DNA of 64,000 nucleotides from Endothia cerciana (GCA_026119935.1 JALRMH010000046.1:62001-126000); one strand, 5' to 3'; shown: positions 35,716 to 47,730, numbered from the stretch's first letter. Notes: generated from the letters alone by a model not told the origin. Translations and numbers: made by a program.

Positions 35716-36581
35716 TTAGACGAGAGCCAGCTTGGTGGCAGCAATGTCAAGAGCATCAACGTCAGGGGTCAGGCGGGCGTAGGCCTTCTTGGAGCCGTCA
35801 GGGCTATCGTGGAGGTCAGCGATTGAGCTAATCTTCGCAAGTGTGAGGAACAGGGCGACATACCGGATCAGGGTGTTGATCTTGACGGTGTCAATGTCGT
35901 ACAGCTTCTTCAGAGCCGCCTTGATCTGAGCCTTGTTGGCCTTCACGTCGACGATGAAGACCAGGGTATTGTTCTCCTCGATCTTCTTCATGGCGCTCTC
36001 AGTGTTGAGAGGGTGGATGATGATCTTGTGCTCGTCCAGGCGGGGCTCGTGGTGGATGGCCTTGCGGGGGTACTTGGGGTCGCGAGCCAGGACGAGGGTC
36101 TTGGGGCGGCGGAAAGAGGTCGAGGTCCTGACCTTGGCCTTCTTGTGGGAGTGAACCTGGCGGAGGGAGATGAATCAGTTATCAAGCTTCGATAGTAGAG
36201 AAATGATGGCCGTCACGACATGCGCTTGCATCGGCAATTACTTACACCCTTAAGAGCAGCCTTGGCGGCATCCTTGGCCTTCTTGGAGCCGGCCTTGCCC
36301 TTGGTACCTGATCACAACATGGCGCATCAGCAATCGCCCTTTCTGCGGTGAAAGAACTCGCAAAATCTGCTGCTGCTGGAACGCATCGCATCATTGCCTG
36401 GATTTGTGGGCGGTCGAGGTCATGTTAATCTGCGTCTCTGCCCTAGGGCAGGCGATAAACGGTCGACCCCGGCCTGGCCCTCAGGTTGGTTGGAAGCGTG
36501 CGCAACTTCATCTTTTTCGAGCTCGATCTCTCGAGTGGGAGAATCGAATCAGGGTGTCGAACCTGTCTTGGGAGGAGCCAT
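35716..36581 (-). CDS. RPL25: 60S ribosomal protein L25 (uL23)
   Basis: Four exons: 36563-36581, 36246-36307, 35864-36156, 35716-35803, giving 153 residues. MAPPKTGTKGKAGSKKAKDA is the basic N-terminal tail that carries the nuclear import signal in uL23. The core follows: VRTSTSFRRPKTLVLARDPKYPRK, then DEHKIIIHPLNTESAMKKIE, NTLVFIVDVKANKAQIK, VKINTLIRPDGSKKAYARL and DALDIAATK. uL23 binds 25S rRNA domain III at the tunnel exit and forms the docking site for SRP and nascent-chain factors. Three introns, the first after only 19 coding nt, fit the intron-rich pattern of fungal ribosomal protein genes. Confidence 0.96.
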
Positions 36582-36863
36582 CTCGAATTCTCTGCGAGTG
36601 ATGGGGGTGCGTCGTTGAATTCGGGGTTGTCGTTTGAGCTGGGTGGTTGTGGTAGGAAAGATAACCACGAGAAAGATGCTAGATTTTCGAAGTCCCACCA
36701 TCAATTTTTTGGCTGGTTACCCCCAATTGAGTTAGCCTGGCACGTGCCTCGAACGGGGTAAAGCTTAGCTCAGCACCTTACATAAGCGCTGCTTAACCTC
36801 CTTCACTTCATAGACAGCAACCCTTGCCAACAACAGATTTGACTTTCAACGATAAGCCTCAAT
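36582..36863. promoter_or_regulatory. Divergent promoter of RPL25 and BMT2 with a palindromic CACGTG site
   Basis: The 282 bp between two divergent ATGs contain a 10 bp perfect palindrome GGCACGTGCC at 36739-36748, about 160 bp from RPL25 and 116 bp from BMT2. CACGTG is the core E-box bound by bHLH factors such as Cbf1, which in several yeasts act at ribosomal genes. Binding here is inferred. The BMT2 side has a C/A-rich leader (CAACCCTTGCCAACAAC). Confidence 0.6.
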
Positions 36864-37781
36864 ATGGGAGCCACCAAGAAAAAGAAGCCCAAGCTCAGAT
36901 TGGCGGCCGGTCGCCCGCCCATCATTCAGAAACCAAAATCGATTTCGAGGCAAGCTACCAGGATGCTTATCAACAACATTCACCACTTGGAGAAACGTAA
37001 AAGGCAGGCCGCTCAGATTGGCGACAAAGCGACTGAAGCCAAGATAGCAGCAGAGATTGCTTCGCTTGGTGGTCTCGAGAGATACCAACAGGCAAGCCTT
37101 CAAGGCCAGAGGAACGACCGGGGCGGTGACAGCTCGAAGGTCCTGATGGAATGGCTCAACGACATCGAGTCCGGCTTCATGGCCCAGAGCACGGCCCAAC
37201 AATCACAAAGTCTGCGGATGCTGGAGATCGGAGCGCTCAGTACCAACAACGCCTGCTCCCGCAGCGGCTACTTCTATATCGAACGCATCGACTTGAATAG
37301 CCAAGGCGAGGGCATCCTCCAGCAGGACTTCATGAACCGGCCTTTACCCAAGGACGATGCCGAGAGATTTGACATCATCAGCCTGTCGCTTGTGCTCAAC
37401 TTTGTCCCGGAACCGAAAGGTAGAGGTGACATGCTTCTCCGCACGTTGGATTTCCTGCGCAGTTCAGCTTGCCTCAGAGATGGGACGAAGGCAGAACTGA
37501 GACTGTTCTTCCCCAGCCTATTCCTCGTCTTACCCGCACCGTGCGTCACCAATTCTCGTTATCTGGACGAGGACAAGCTCAATGCTATCTTGGCGTCCCT
37601 AGGATACGAAATGATCAGGTCCAAGACGACCCTGAAGCTCGTCTACTATTTGTTCAAGCGAACTACCGAGAAACCCCCTCTTCTTGGTTCAGGCATGACG
37701 TTTGCAAAGCGAGAGCTGCGCTCGGGCGCATCAAGAAATAACTTTGCCATTGTTCTCAAAACACCAACGCCCGTGGGGTGA
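36864..37781 (+). CDS. BMT2: 25S rRNA adenine-N1 methyltransferase Bmt2
   Basis: Intronless frame of 305 residues. A very basic N-terminus (GATKKKKPKLRLAAGRPP) suits nucleolar targeting. The Rossmann-like methyltransferase has motif I RMLEIGALSTNN (118-129), an acidic position in RIDLNS (141-146), and the family block DIISLSLVLNFVPEPKGRGDML (170-190) followed by LFFPSLFLVLPAPCVTNSRY. This block order is that of Bmt2, which puts m1A on helix 65 of 25S rRNA (A2142 in yeast). The gene shares its promoter with RPL25, so two large-subunit genes may be co-expressed. Confidence 0.92.
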   Translation: MGATKKKKPKLRLAAGRPPIIQKPKSISRQATRMLINNIHHLEKRKRQAAQIGDKATEAKIAAEIASLGGLERYQQASLQGQRNDRGGDSSKVLMEWLNDIESGFMAQSTAQQSQSLRMLEIGALSTNNACSRSGYFYIERIDLNSQGEGILQQDFMNRPLPKDDAERFDIISLSLVLNFVPEPKGRGDMLLRTLDFLRSSACLRDGTKAELRLFFPSLFLVLPAPCVTNSRYLDEDKLNAILASLGYEMIRSKTTLKLVYYLFKRTTEKPPLLGSGMTFAKRELRSGASRNNFAIVLKTPTPVG

Positions 37782-38110
37782 AACCGAGATCTGCGGTTCA
37801 TTGCCCAGCAACGATTGGTTTAGCACATGCTCGGGCTCTAGGTTTCTACAGGTTGACTCGCAACGCATGGAAGCAAGGCAACCTTTACGCCGGGGAGATA
37901 ACATGGTCTATTATCCAAACTGCACAGTGAATTGCTAGCATTGCTCTTGAGAGTTGCGTAACTTCTCAACATCTGCTTGGCCCGTCAAAAAGGCTCCGAC
38001 CATGCGGGTGAATAATTGCATCGATGGAAGCAATTGCTACAGCAAAGCTAGAGTGGACTGGAGTCGCAATGCCATGCTTCCACCATGAATTTCGACGGCC
38101 AGACTTTCCA
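37782..38110. other. Intergenic region between the convergent BMT2 and SDR genes
   Basis: Two 3' regions meet here. No coding evidence. Confidence 0.6.
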
Positions 38111-39824
38111 CTACAGTTTACTTCCCAACGGTGTCGACGAGTCCTCCACCAACTGCTCGCTCAACCGCCAGAGTCGTTCCGCCTTCTCTGGGTCGACGGC
38201 CCAACGAGCAGGACGGGCGACCTGGCAATCCTCTAGGTAGACATGTTGGGTCCCTGACTCATGTGAGAATATAATACCATGGATGAAGGCAACTTGGCTA
38301 TCATAAATCACCACTTACCAGAGAGCTCGGGGTGGAACACAGCAACGAGAGTTGTCGCGCAGCCCTGGTCTAGAGTCTTCCATCGATCAGCCGGCCAGCT
38401 ACGTATCTCTTGTTTGAACTCCGGGGAGAGTTCATTGCCCAAGTTCGAAGGGATTTCTAAGTTGGTGGAGAAACATTAGCGGCGAGATCAGATGGTCAAG
38501 CTTGAGGCGTCCCGCCGTTGATGCACTATCCTCCGCAGCGATGCTGGAGCATGCCGTCTTGAGAGGGTCTTAAGCTTCAGGACCTTGCCATCCCTTCCCC
38601 AAAATATAGGCGGTACAATGTGGTCTCTCCAAGGGTCATGAGACAGAAGTCTTAACTTAGAAGGGTGATCCAACGCGAAGCAAACAATCAGCTCACCTCC
38701 AGGATGCAATGCCAGAACTTCAATTCCTTGGCCTGCCAAACGACGCTTCAGTGCGACGGTAAAAAGGATGTTCGCAGTTTTGCTATGGCCGTATGCAACC
38801 GTTCCAGGGAAACCCTCCGCCGTACGGGCCCTGGTCCAACTAGGATTCTTCGGATGTGGTCTCTCGTCCAGGGGAAGGTCTATTTTCCCCTTCTTAGGCC
38901 CGTCAATCTCATTTTCGAAGTTGATGTCGCTGAAGCGCACGGGCGAGATCCAGTGCGCGTTACTAGACACGTTGATTACGCGGGCGCCAGGACCGGCGCG
39001 CAGTACTACTGGGAGGAGGAGCTTGGTGAGAAGGAATGGGCCGAGGTGATTCGTTGCGAAGTGAGATTCGATTCCTTCGCGCGAGAACCGCAGAATAGCG
39101 GTGCTGATCCCAGCATTGTTGATGAGGACGTCCAGACGGTCTGTAAGAGCGGCTATCTGGTTCGCTGCAGACCGTACGGACGCGAGTGAAAGGAAATCGA
39201 CCTGGACGGTCTTCACCACTGTGCCTGCACCGTTCCCTTGAGCCGAAATCTTCTGTGGACATCGACGCAGTAGTCAGAACAGCTGGACTCTAGGCAGGGG
39301 CACCACGCCTCTAGGCCGGTCTAAGCATGAGTACATGAACCAGCTACTTACAGTATTAGCACTATTGGCTGCTACCTCGCGGCAGCTAACAGCAACAGCG
39401 TCGACCTTCGCCGGTGTGCGCGCGGCCAAGATCAGTAGCGCGGGCTGCTGGCGCGCTATAGCGAGGGCCGTGGCCTCGCCAATGGATCCAGGGGACGTGC
39501 CGGTCACGAGGACTGCACTCGAACACCCTGGGTCAGCCTTCTCTCGGGGTACGGCTGTATAGTCGGGTTCACATCTGCCGATGATCCACGGTCGTCCGTG
39601 CCCATTTGCAGGCGAAGAGGGGACATGAGAAGCGGTTGACGAATTGAATTCCAGTCAAATTGTACAGCTGACCGGCGATCTCTCCTCGTGTAGTCGTGGG
39701 CTGGGGACGATGCCCGGCAGTGTTGACGGAATTGCGACTCACCTGTCGTCCCCCGGATTTGGTCCTTGAAGGTCTCAGCGACCTCTGTGCCCGTCGTGTT
39801 TTTGTTGAACTTCGGACTTGCCAT
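38111..39824 (-). CDS. Short-chain dehydrogenase/reductase
   Basis: Five exons: 39743-39824, 39352-39527, 38697-39252, 38319-38456, 38111-38253, giving 364 residues. Classical SDR features after the joins are the cofactor turn VLVTGTSPGSIG (33-44), the NNAG motif (131-134), the serine in INVSSNA (182 or 183), and the catalytic pair Y240-x3-K244 (YGHSK). The C-terminal lid continues as HPGEIPSNLG and DQGCATTLVAVFHPEL. The extended substrate loop (FENEIDGPKKGKIDL) and the terminal block (EKAERLWRLSEQLVE) resemble retinol-dehydrogenase/WW-oxidoreductase-like fungal SDRs. Arg near the end of the second strand (LAARTP) suggests NADP(H). Substrate unknown. The in-frame fit of five exons to one protein makes the model firm. 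Confidence 0.88.
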
Positions 39825-40134
39825 CTTGAAGGTGTCACATACATGTTGAGGAGTTGAGGTTGTTTAATTCGAGCCGAGGTACGTTGATGTGTACGAGCGA
39901 TGCTTAGTCACGCGGGAACCGGACGGGCTAGGGGGCCCGAATCCAAGGGGCCTGAGGGCGAGGTGGAAATCTCACAATCGAATTCACACGTTGCGATCTC
40001 TCCAGGTGTGAATAAATCCACGAATCTGGCCAGTGACGTTGATAACTGACTTCTCCGAACGCTCGCTCGTTGGGGATGCAAGGCTCAGCTCGGGTGCCAA
40101 AGGCAATCCCCACGATCAAAGCTTATCGGCCCAC
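39825..40134. other. SDR promoter and UTR4 3' region
   Basis: Both genes are on the minus strand, so this stretch contains the SDR promoter and the 3' end of UTR4. No coding evidence. Confidence 0.6.
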
Positions 40135-41765
40135 CTATAGGGCAATCTCATCAAAGCTACGTATAACCCTATGCCTCTCCTCCGTGCCCTCAGGCAGATC
40201 AGCATTCCCCGGCCTCTGCACCACAAAGCTCCTCATTCCAGCCGCCTTAGCCGCCTCGACCTCCCTGACGTTGTCACTCAGAAACAACCACTCTCCCGCA
40301 GAAAACCTGTCATATTTCCCGGCGATCCTCTGATAGCTCTCCACCTCCGTCTTCAGGCCCGCATTCACGGTGTCGAAGTAGTCGGCGATCATGGGCGTTA
40401 GGTCTCCCTTGTCTCCGTACCCTGTAGCGTCGGTGTGCCTGAATAGCAGCTTCTGCGCAGGCACTGACCCCGACGAGTAGATCATGATCTCGATCCCCTT
40501 GGCCTTCCACGCCTGGACCCTGGGCGGCACGTCCGCGAACAACGGCGCCTTGAGAGCGCCGCTCGCGTAGCCATTCTCCCACAGGTAGCCCTGCAAGTTC
40601 TTGAGGTAGGCGATCTTGACGTCCCGGCTCATCAAGTCCGCGACGTGCGCCCGGAGCGCGGCAGGGGAGGTCCGGTACTCCGGCGGGAAGGCCTCCTTAT
40701 AGGGAGCGAAAGATGGCCTATTCCATTGTGTCTCCAGGGTTAAGGGGAGGGCCTCGAGGGCATAGGGGAACTAGGCGGGGTGTCAGTTTGGGGATAGAGA
40801 CGCAAGCTGTCCGCTCGCGGTCCACTGTCAAAGCATGGGAGGCTCTGAACTCCTCGAGGACATCGAAATACCGCAAACTGTTCGCGTGGAGGACAAAGAT
40901 GACAAGCACCTGCTGTTCACTTGGACGGCAGAGAAACATCTCATGGGACCGGCTCTCATGGAGTGGCTCTTATGAGAGAGCCGCCTGCAGAATAGGCTTC
41001 CGCATAACATGGCCCAGCTCGACACTCCCCCTTGGAATCGACAGATCGATTGCGTAAATCAACCGTTCGTTGTCGTCCTCTTGATCGGCATCTCTCAAAT
41101 CAAAACGCCTGCCCGGTGATATCAGATGGTAGTTGATACGCCACGACTCCAAACCTGAGGCACCACTTGGGTGGGCCGCAAGGCAGGGATGGGTGCAATC
41201 CCATAGGCCTGATTGACGCTTCGGAGTCCGGACAGCGTAGCATCGCAGGCGCCGACGTACGCAAGAGCATGAAGATGGCGCGCGACGAGTGACGGGCGGG
41301 AAAAGGGAGATCTTCCTTACGAGGACGTCGTGGACGAATGAGATGGAACAGACCGTCCCCTCTGTAAAGAAAAAACAATGATCAGCCGATCTGTTTTGGT
41401 TGATGCATCGATACGTCCCGATTAGACTTGGGAGCCCAAGCACGAAGGAGGTCCACGACCGTGGGCAAGTGGGCACTGAAGGACATCCCGCTTCCGGCAA
41501 GCCGCGAGGCCTTTAACGGGCGACGTGGAGACTGATGACTGACGGGACGGCGTGGGAACGGTGGTTGAAGTTATGCAAGGCGGTGGTGGTAGGTGGTGGA
41601 GCATCCCTTCTTTGAGGCGGCGCATGCTTCCGGCCACTGGGCCGCACACTGGCGTTGGCGTAAAAGCCTCGCGGCTGAGCACAGACGTAGCAGATCTCTC
41701 TTCCCTGGACTGGCCTTACCTATGTCTAGCAGGATGACCCTGACAGAACCCAGATCCTCAGCCAT
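40135..41765 (-). CDS. UTR4: Enolase-phosphatase E1 (methionine salvage)
   Basis: Three exons: 41720-41765, 41321-41361, 40135-40770, giving 240 residues, the usual length. Joining exons 1-2 gives ILLDIEGTVCSISFVHDVL, the HAD motif I of E1 enzymes (D14-I-E16-G-T18). Exon 3 opens FPYALEALPL and continues AYLKNLQGYLWENGY, EIMIYSSGSVPAQKLLF (motif II serine region) and GEWLFLSDNVREVEAAKAAGM (motif IV). The enzyme enolises and dephosphorylates 2,3-diketo-5-methylthiopentyl-1-phosphate in methionine salvage, with Mg2+. Introns at these two positions make biological sense, but they are unusually long here (358 and 550 nt). Start chosen at the ATG that puts DIEGT near residue 14. Confidence 0.93.
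40835..40975 (+). other. 46-codon coding-like frame inside UTR4 intron 2
   Basis: On the strand opposite UTR4, an ATG at 40835 opens a frame with charged, protein-like usage (MGGSELLEDIEIPQTV, VEDKDDKHLLFTW, KHLMGPALMEWLL) ending in TGA. The opposite strand also has a long frame with one stop (40718-41500). Only one strand can be meaningful, or neither. I do not recognise it. Confidence 0.25.
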
Positions 41766-44700
41766 GGCGGTGGTAGCGCGCCTTTCACCCTCCTCTAACC
41801 CGGTGATCTTCGCCGGAAGAGAGGCTGCGTCCCGATCAAACAGCCCCCAGTGAGGGATTTGGCAGCCGAGACAAACGACCAATCTGGACCTTTCTGGAAG
41901 TTCACACGTGTGATGCTGCCGGACACCTGGTATGCAAGGCGTTCAGGCGTCCGGGCGTTCAGGTTCCCACGCAGGAGAAAAGCAAGAGATCTGTTACCTG
42001 CAGGGAAGATAAAGAACGGAGCGGTGAGAGGAGGTTGGCTGACCTGCCACAGAAAGAAGCCCTGAAGATGAAACACTAGAAGTCGGTCCGAAGGAATTCT
42101 CTCATATGCGGTAGGGCTGTTGTGATAACGAGCTAGGAGGGGAAAAAATTCTGCTCGTGCCTGCATTGCTCACTGCATAACAGCGGTAGAGCTAATGGTG
42201 GTGTCGTTGGAACGAGCCGGACATCCATCACGGCGTTTTCCTTTCCAGGGCGCGCCGTCGTGGGTTAGGTTTAGTGGACGAGGAAACACGGTGAGGCCGG
42301 CTCCTGATCCGTGCGCGCCTGGCACCTGCCTACTATGTACCTAGGAGCCTGGGTAGCCTGGCCTGGTCCTGCCTGGTGTCCACTGTAGGGTCCACTGTAA
42401 GGCCCTGAGAGGCCCCCCGACCCCCGCCCTGATGCATGCATGCACGCTCTTTACGAATCTTCCGACATGCTCCGCCAACACTGGGCATCAAGACTGCTGG
42501 GAATTTGCTTCAGCATAAGAATCGTGTCTGCTGTACAACAACAACAACAACAACACCAGTTCATGTCACATTCAGCTCTCGTTCCAGCCTCACGTGGACC
42601 TCGATGCCTATGAAGAGCAACTGCCCACCAGGCGGCACCTGCGGCTGGGCCCGGCCGCGTTCCAGCAGCATCAACATGCAACGCCGGAGGGAGACCTTCA
42701 CGGCCTGTGGCTGCTATGGGAGGACTAATGCCGTTGCTCATGCCCGTGCTACGACTCGTGGTTACCTAGCCACTGCTAGCGTGCCCAGATGGTATTCATG
42801 CATGTCGCGTCGTGCAGCAGCCCGCTTCAGAGTGGCACGGGTGCTGGGGCGCGGTTCCACCGCTTCGAAAAAGGGTGGCGAGACGATGATAGAACATCTG
42901 CCCACTGCTGCCGCTGCCATACATGGTACTATAGCGGAACATAGTACTATCGTGCCATCCGCTCATGCACACCAGATTCGGCAGCGGCGATTCGCGAGAC
43001 GACCCGGCCTTTGTTGCTGCCGTGTTGCTACAGTTTCAACCATCCAGCCACGCCATTCCAGGATCACACCAAGCTACTGCAGCACGTCTGCAGCAAATTG
43101 CAGCAGCCTCCGAAACCCACCCCTTCAATCTCGTTGGGCTAGTCCGCGTGTCGATTACTTGGTGGCAAGTCTTTGGGCGTGCGAGTCAAAGATCAGCCTG
43201 TAGCCGATTAAGGGACTCTGGCATCGAGAATGTCCTGTCGACGACGGCTGGAACGAAAGCTGTGTGTTTCAACAGGCGGGGTCATGAAGAAATATGGAGA
43301 ATGACGAGGGTTGTCGTCAGTCCCCGAGGTGCCCCTTGCGTCTGCGCACCCATCCACACCATCTCGTATGCATGCCATCGAAATTGGCAAGCAGAAAAAC
43401 ACTGGCCCAAAAAGTACCGAATCAAGAGACCCTGACCGACCGCAAGAAAATCTTAAAACTCATCGCATCCGCGGTCAGGACAGCCACAAACCGCGAGGCG
43501 ATGGTGAGACCGGGCGACCCAATCGCTCGACCTGGTCGCTGTCTCCAGGGAGCCCCTTTCACCCTGGGCCGCCTGGCCTCCTACCATTGGGTTCGTCCCT
43601 TTTTGCCTCCGGACCTTCCAGGTGGCCCGTCGCAGCCTGATGGTGACGCGACGTCAAACAAAGCGCGATACCTTGAGGCGTAGCACGCGAGCCGTCCCTT
43701 TGTTGTGCAAACTGTCCGCATGCGATGGCGAAAGCCATGACAGAAGCCTCGGGCCTATCGAGGTCCCTTGAAAATGACGATCGGAACCAGCCCGCCAAGG
43801 TGCCTCCGGTGTCTCCCGTGATCTGCAATCTGCTAGAAGGTTCCTGGCAGGTTCCAGGAACGGCTGCGGCGCGAGTTACCATTCTGCCGCCTAGCCAGCA
43901 GTCGAGATAAGGGTTCCCGATGATCGGCCTCGGCATCAGTCACGCAGCCACGGGGCGGGATGAGCCAAAGGCGAAATGAGCAAGCACGCCGTCGCCCCCA
44001 GACTCAGCTTTCTCGTCTGGTCATCACGAGGCAAATGGTGAATTATTAGCAATACGCCATAACGCGCGGTCAGTATCGAACTGGACACGTCCGGCCTGTG
44101 GGGCCCTCTGGGTCTTAGATCAAGGACGGTGATACTACTATGACTTATGATACTATGTACGATAGTAATGGCACCACCCACGATCTACGGGGCCCCTGTG
44201 ACCTCAGTGATCAGAGAGTAATGCACTCGGCAGCGATGCTGATAAGTCAAGCGCGCCTGTCCGATTCCCCAATCCGGCTTGCCTGGGGGCTTAACTGAAT
44301 CCTTGGCAGACGACTAAGATCCGACTGCTATTTTGGAGATCTGCCAACTCCCCAACGGGGGAGACAGGAATAGAGGGAGAAGGGTCAGTCAGTGGCTGCC
44401 GCGCAGGGATGCCGTGGGAGGCATGGCAGGACCCGACGTGATTGGCGATTACTAGGTTGCTGTGGAGGCCTACTATAGGGTCACGTTGGCAGGCCTGACA
44501 GAGGTTGAACGTGTCCTTTTCCTATTGATTTTCCTGCACCTGCCTGCATTTCAGGCGTCCAACTCAGCCACTCCGGTTATTCATCGCACGGAGGGTCTCA
44601 CGCACTGCACCGTTGCTGTTGTCGCGACAAGAGGAACAGTTCATCCGCGAGCGGGAGGCATGGCCCTATGATGAGTCTTCATTCCGGGCCAGCGTCTCGG

Positions 44701-45779
44701 AGCATGGGGTCTTATTCGAGATCGTCCCAAGTCTTCAAGCCCTCCTCTATCTGAGACTGTTGACAGACCGTCTTCGCGTGAGCTAGCGGGTAGGCTTCGC
44801 CTTGGAGTGGTTGCAGGGCCTGCAATAGAAAGGAGGGCCGCCCTGGCTCGGGCCAATAGGCGACGCATGATGATCCTGGTGAAACGGAATGCCGTGGAAT
44901 CCTGGGGTCACCGCGAGAAAGCTCTGGCACTCTGGAACTCCAAAGCAGGCACACCTTCCAACAGGGATGGAAATTGGGGGCCGATCCGGTGGAGTCTACC
45001 AGCAGGTGGCCCAGCGTACCCAGTAATGGGGGGGGCGTGTTTACTTCAGGGACACGAGCGTGACGAGGCACATGGACGTTGGGGAGGGGCCATTCTAGGT
45101 CTAGTCCTGATACCCACGACACATCAAATCTGGGGTCATGCTCTCGCCCCGTCCTGACCTGTTGGGCGTCGGCGACGAGATGCTTGCGTGCACAGTGGGC
45201 GGTGAAGGACAGTGAGCCCGGGTGCTTGGTGGGTGAATGGATGGCCCACCTGCGTGTGCCATCCATCACGTTCTGAATTAGAGACAGACGTTAACCCTAC
45301 AGGTTTTAGTGAGCTCTGGGTCCCTGGGACGCTAGCCCAACGGCGCATAGCGTTGACGTGCTCCCCAAGCAACCGCAGCAGGTGTGCCACTCCTTGGCCC
45401 TAAGAGGCTCGTCATTTTCTGGCTGGGCCACGCACATGCGTCGGTCCTCGCACAGTGTGCATATCTTGGAGCAGGGGGGCCCGCCCGGGGGAGGTGGTGG
45501 GGGTGTCAGGCGTAAGGCAAGGGCAGACCGACGAGGGCTCAGCCCTTTTCACAAGATCCCAAGCCATCGGCGCACTGTGTCTGGCGGAGACTGGGAAGAC
45601 CCCAGCAGGCCCGTGGAGTTGAGATTGCTAATCTCACCTCTGAGTCTTTGCTCTAAGCGCACCCAGGCAGCGCGTGGGGCCTCGACCCAGGCCCTGAAGG
45701 CCCTCTGTGGGCACTGTCGGCTGTCCGCACAGTCCGTTCCCAGGCAGGCTGGCACGACACCCCCAGGCCCAATATTGGC
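41766..45779. other. Gene-free stretch
   Basis: The first few hundred bases must hold the UTR4 promoter. It contains a CAA run (42535-42556), several short inverted ATAGTACTAT-type elements near 42930-42950 and 44130-44170, and no frame with family-level protein character. The 185-codon minus-strand frame at 44712-45269 shows no conserved pattern. Confidence 0.5.
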
Positions 45780-47730
45780 ACCCCCCAGACACCTCACCAC
45801 AACTTGCATCTCTCCTGCGCTCTACGTCTTCCTTCTTTTCCTCCTGCGTGCCTGTCCTTGTCTTCTTTCGTCGTCCAGCAGCCCGATCCGTTCCCGTCCC
45901 AGCACGTTCCGACCACTCTTTGCTCTCTGCTGCTGTGCCTTCCTATCTGTCAGTTTTGTTTCTTGCTGCTCCCACCGCCTTCTTCCTAGTTTCTTGTCTG
46001 CATAGTACTATCTATCATCTCACCACCCTCCTGACCAACCATCTCTCCCGACCTTCTTTCCCTCTTTTTATCCTCCCACCTCACTCCACCTTCGCCAACC
46101 CAATCCCAACCTACTTCACCTCGCCATCCCCTGCCTGCATCCTTCAACCTCCCTTCCCTCCTCTCCTCGATTCTCACCTTACGACGGTCATCCGGTCAGG
46201 CCAAGCCAGGTCTCCCTTCTGAGCGCCGATTGTCTCTACACGACAGTGATCCGAGCATCATCTCAATCCAATCCAGCTCCCTAGGTTCACCTCGTCAGGG
46301 ACGCCGACGCCGGTTTGACTGGCTCATTGTGTTGTGACTCGTCAGCAAGCAAAGCACCTCACCACGCGCAACCACAAAGGGCCCCGACCAGCTCCCCTCG
46401 ACGGCCTCGACCCCAACCTTGACCCGTCTCGAAGTCGTCTGCAGCCCGGTCCTCGGTTGCCTATCAGTGCCCTCTGTCTTGGCAAAGGCAGCTTAGCCGC
46501 TACTTCTTTTCGGTGGTGCAGTCATCACTTGCGATATATCGGCGACCTGTCCTCAGCCTGCGCTACCTTCACGTCACCCACCCGACTCCTCCATCATCAC
46601 GTCGAACACCTGTCGCTGCAAGAAGGCCCGAGGCAGAGAAGATACAGATCCGCAGGGGACACCGTTGAGTTTGGAAGGCGATAGGGTTGAACCAGGACGG
46701 CTGAAGAGTCATACCTCTTCTCCATCCTGTCCCGGAAGGCGAACTCACGTACGCATGAGTTCGTTTACGATCCACCCGGTGGTTCTATTATAGGTGCCAA
46801 CATCTCACGCAACCTCGTTACCCACACAGACGCCGGGATCCTCCCAGCATCCGAGGCCCCGCTCCCCTGACGGCTGTGCCGTGGACAATTACTCGCAGCT
46901 CGTGTCTCCGGCCCCGTCATCGTCTCCATCCTCTGCTGTGGTCCTGCTCCGCTACCGCTGTCCGCGGTATCATCAGATCTCACCATTAGGACGACCTTGC
47001 TGGCTCTTCAAGGACACGGCACCGTCATCCCTTGGGACTCGATCACCTCGGTCTGTCTACCTTGCAGATAGACGACCTCCTCCGACCTCCCTCCGACCCA
47101 CATCGCTCTTTCTTCGATACCACCACAACCAACTCTTCCCAATGAGCCTTTGACGATCTTTCTTTTGTTCTCTTCCAAAGCATACGTCCCAGTCGTTCGA
47201 CTTGTCGACGAACATCCAGCCACCACACTCAGCCAACCTTTTCTTCTTTTTTGTTTGATCATACCGAAAATACCCCATCGATGAGCCTCTGAAAAATCAA
47301 CGATCCGCAGTTTGCTTGTTTTGTTTTACCTCCTTGGCCCTCGCGGTCTGTACATCGCCTGACTGTACGACATTCTCGGCGCCTTCCTCAGTCAACTCGC
47401 ATACGCACGCTGAGACTGTCGCACCCGACCGCGCTTACGGGACTCGAGATCTTTGCAACCCCTCTACCGCACCTTCCGCCGCTCGATTGATCTGTTTGAC
47501 TTTGTTACGTACACAAAAGCAGCCCAAAAAAAAAACCCCCCACCGAACCCACCAACCACCGCTTGTCTGGAGTTTCTTTGGGGCAACATCGTCATACATC
47601 ATCGGCATAGATTGGTTGGCCCTGCTGAGGAAAACGGCAGAAAGCATCTTGGGACTCTAATCACCAGGCACCCTGTTTAAGCCGCAACCTACAACTTTTC
47701 TAATCTTCGACTCTCTTTTCTTCTCACACA
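45780..47730 (+). promoter_or_regulatory. Very long uORF-containing leader of the KSP1-like kinase gene
   Basis: About 1.9 kb of C/T-rich, purine-poor sequence precedes the kinase ATG without any gene of its own. It contains many ATGs. Three upstream frames exceed 110 codons (46334-46684, 46794-47153, 47316-47660), none with recognisable domains. Long leaders with uORFs suggest control of translation; leader introns are also possible. The transcription start cannot be placed from sequence alone. Confidence 0.55.

Noticed and set aside
42436..43435. 255- and 156-codon plus-strand frames
   Set aside because: Composition follows the underlying DNA (CAA runs, GC-rich spacer) and no family pattern is seen.
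44712..45269. 185-codon minus-strand frame
   Set aside because: No conserved motifs, no leader, no neighbouring exon; length is within chance for GC-rich DNA.
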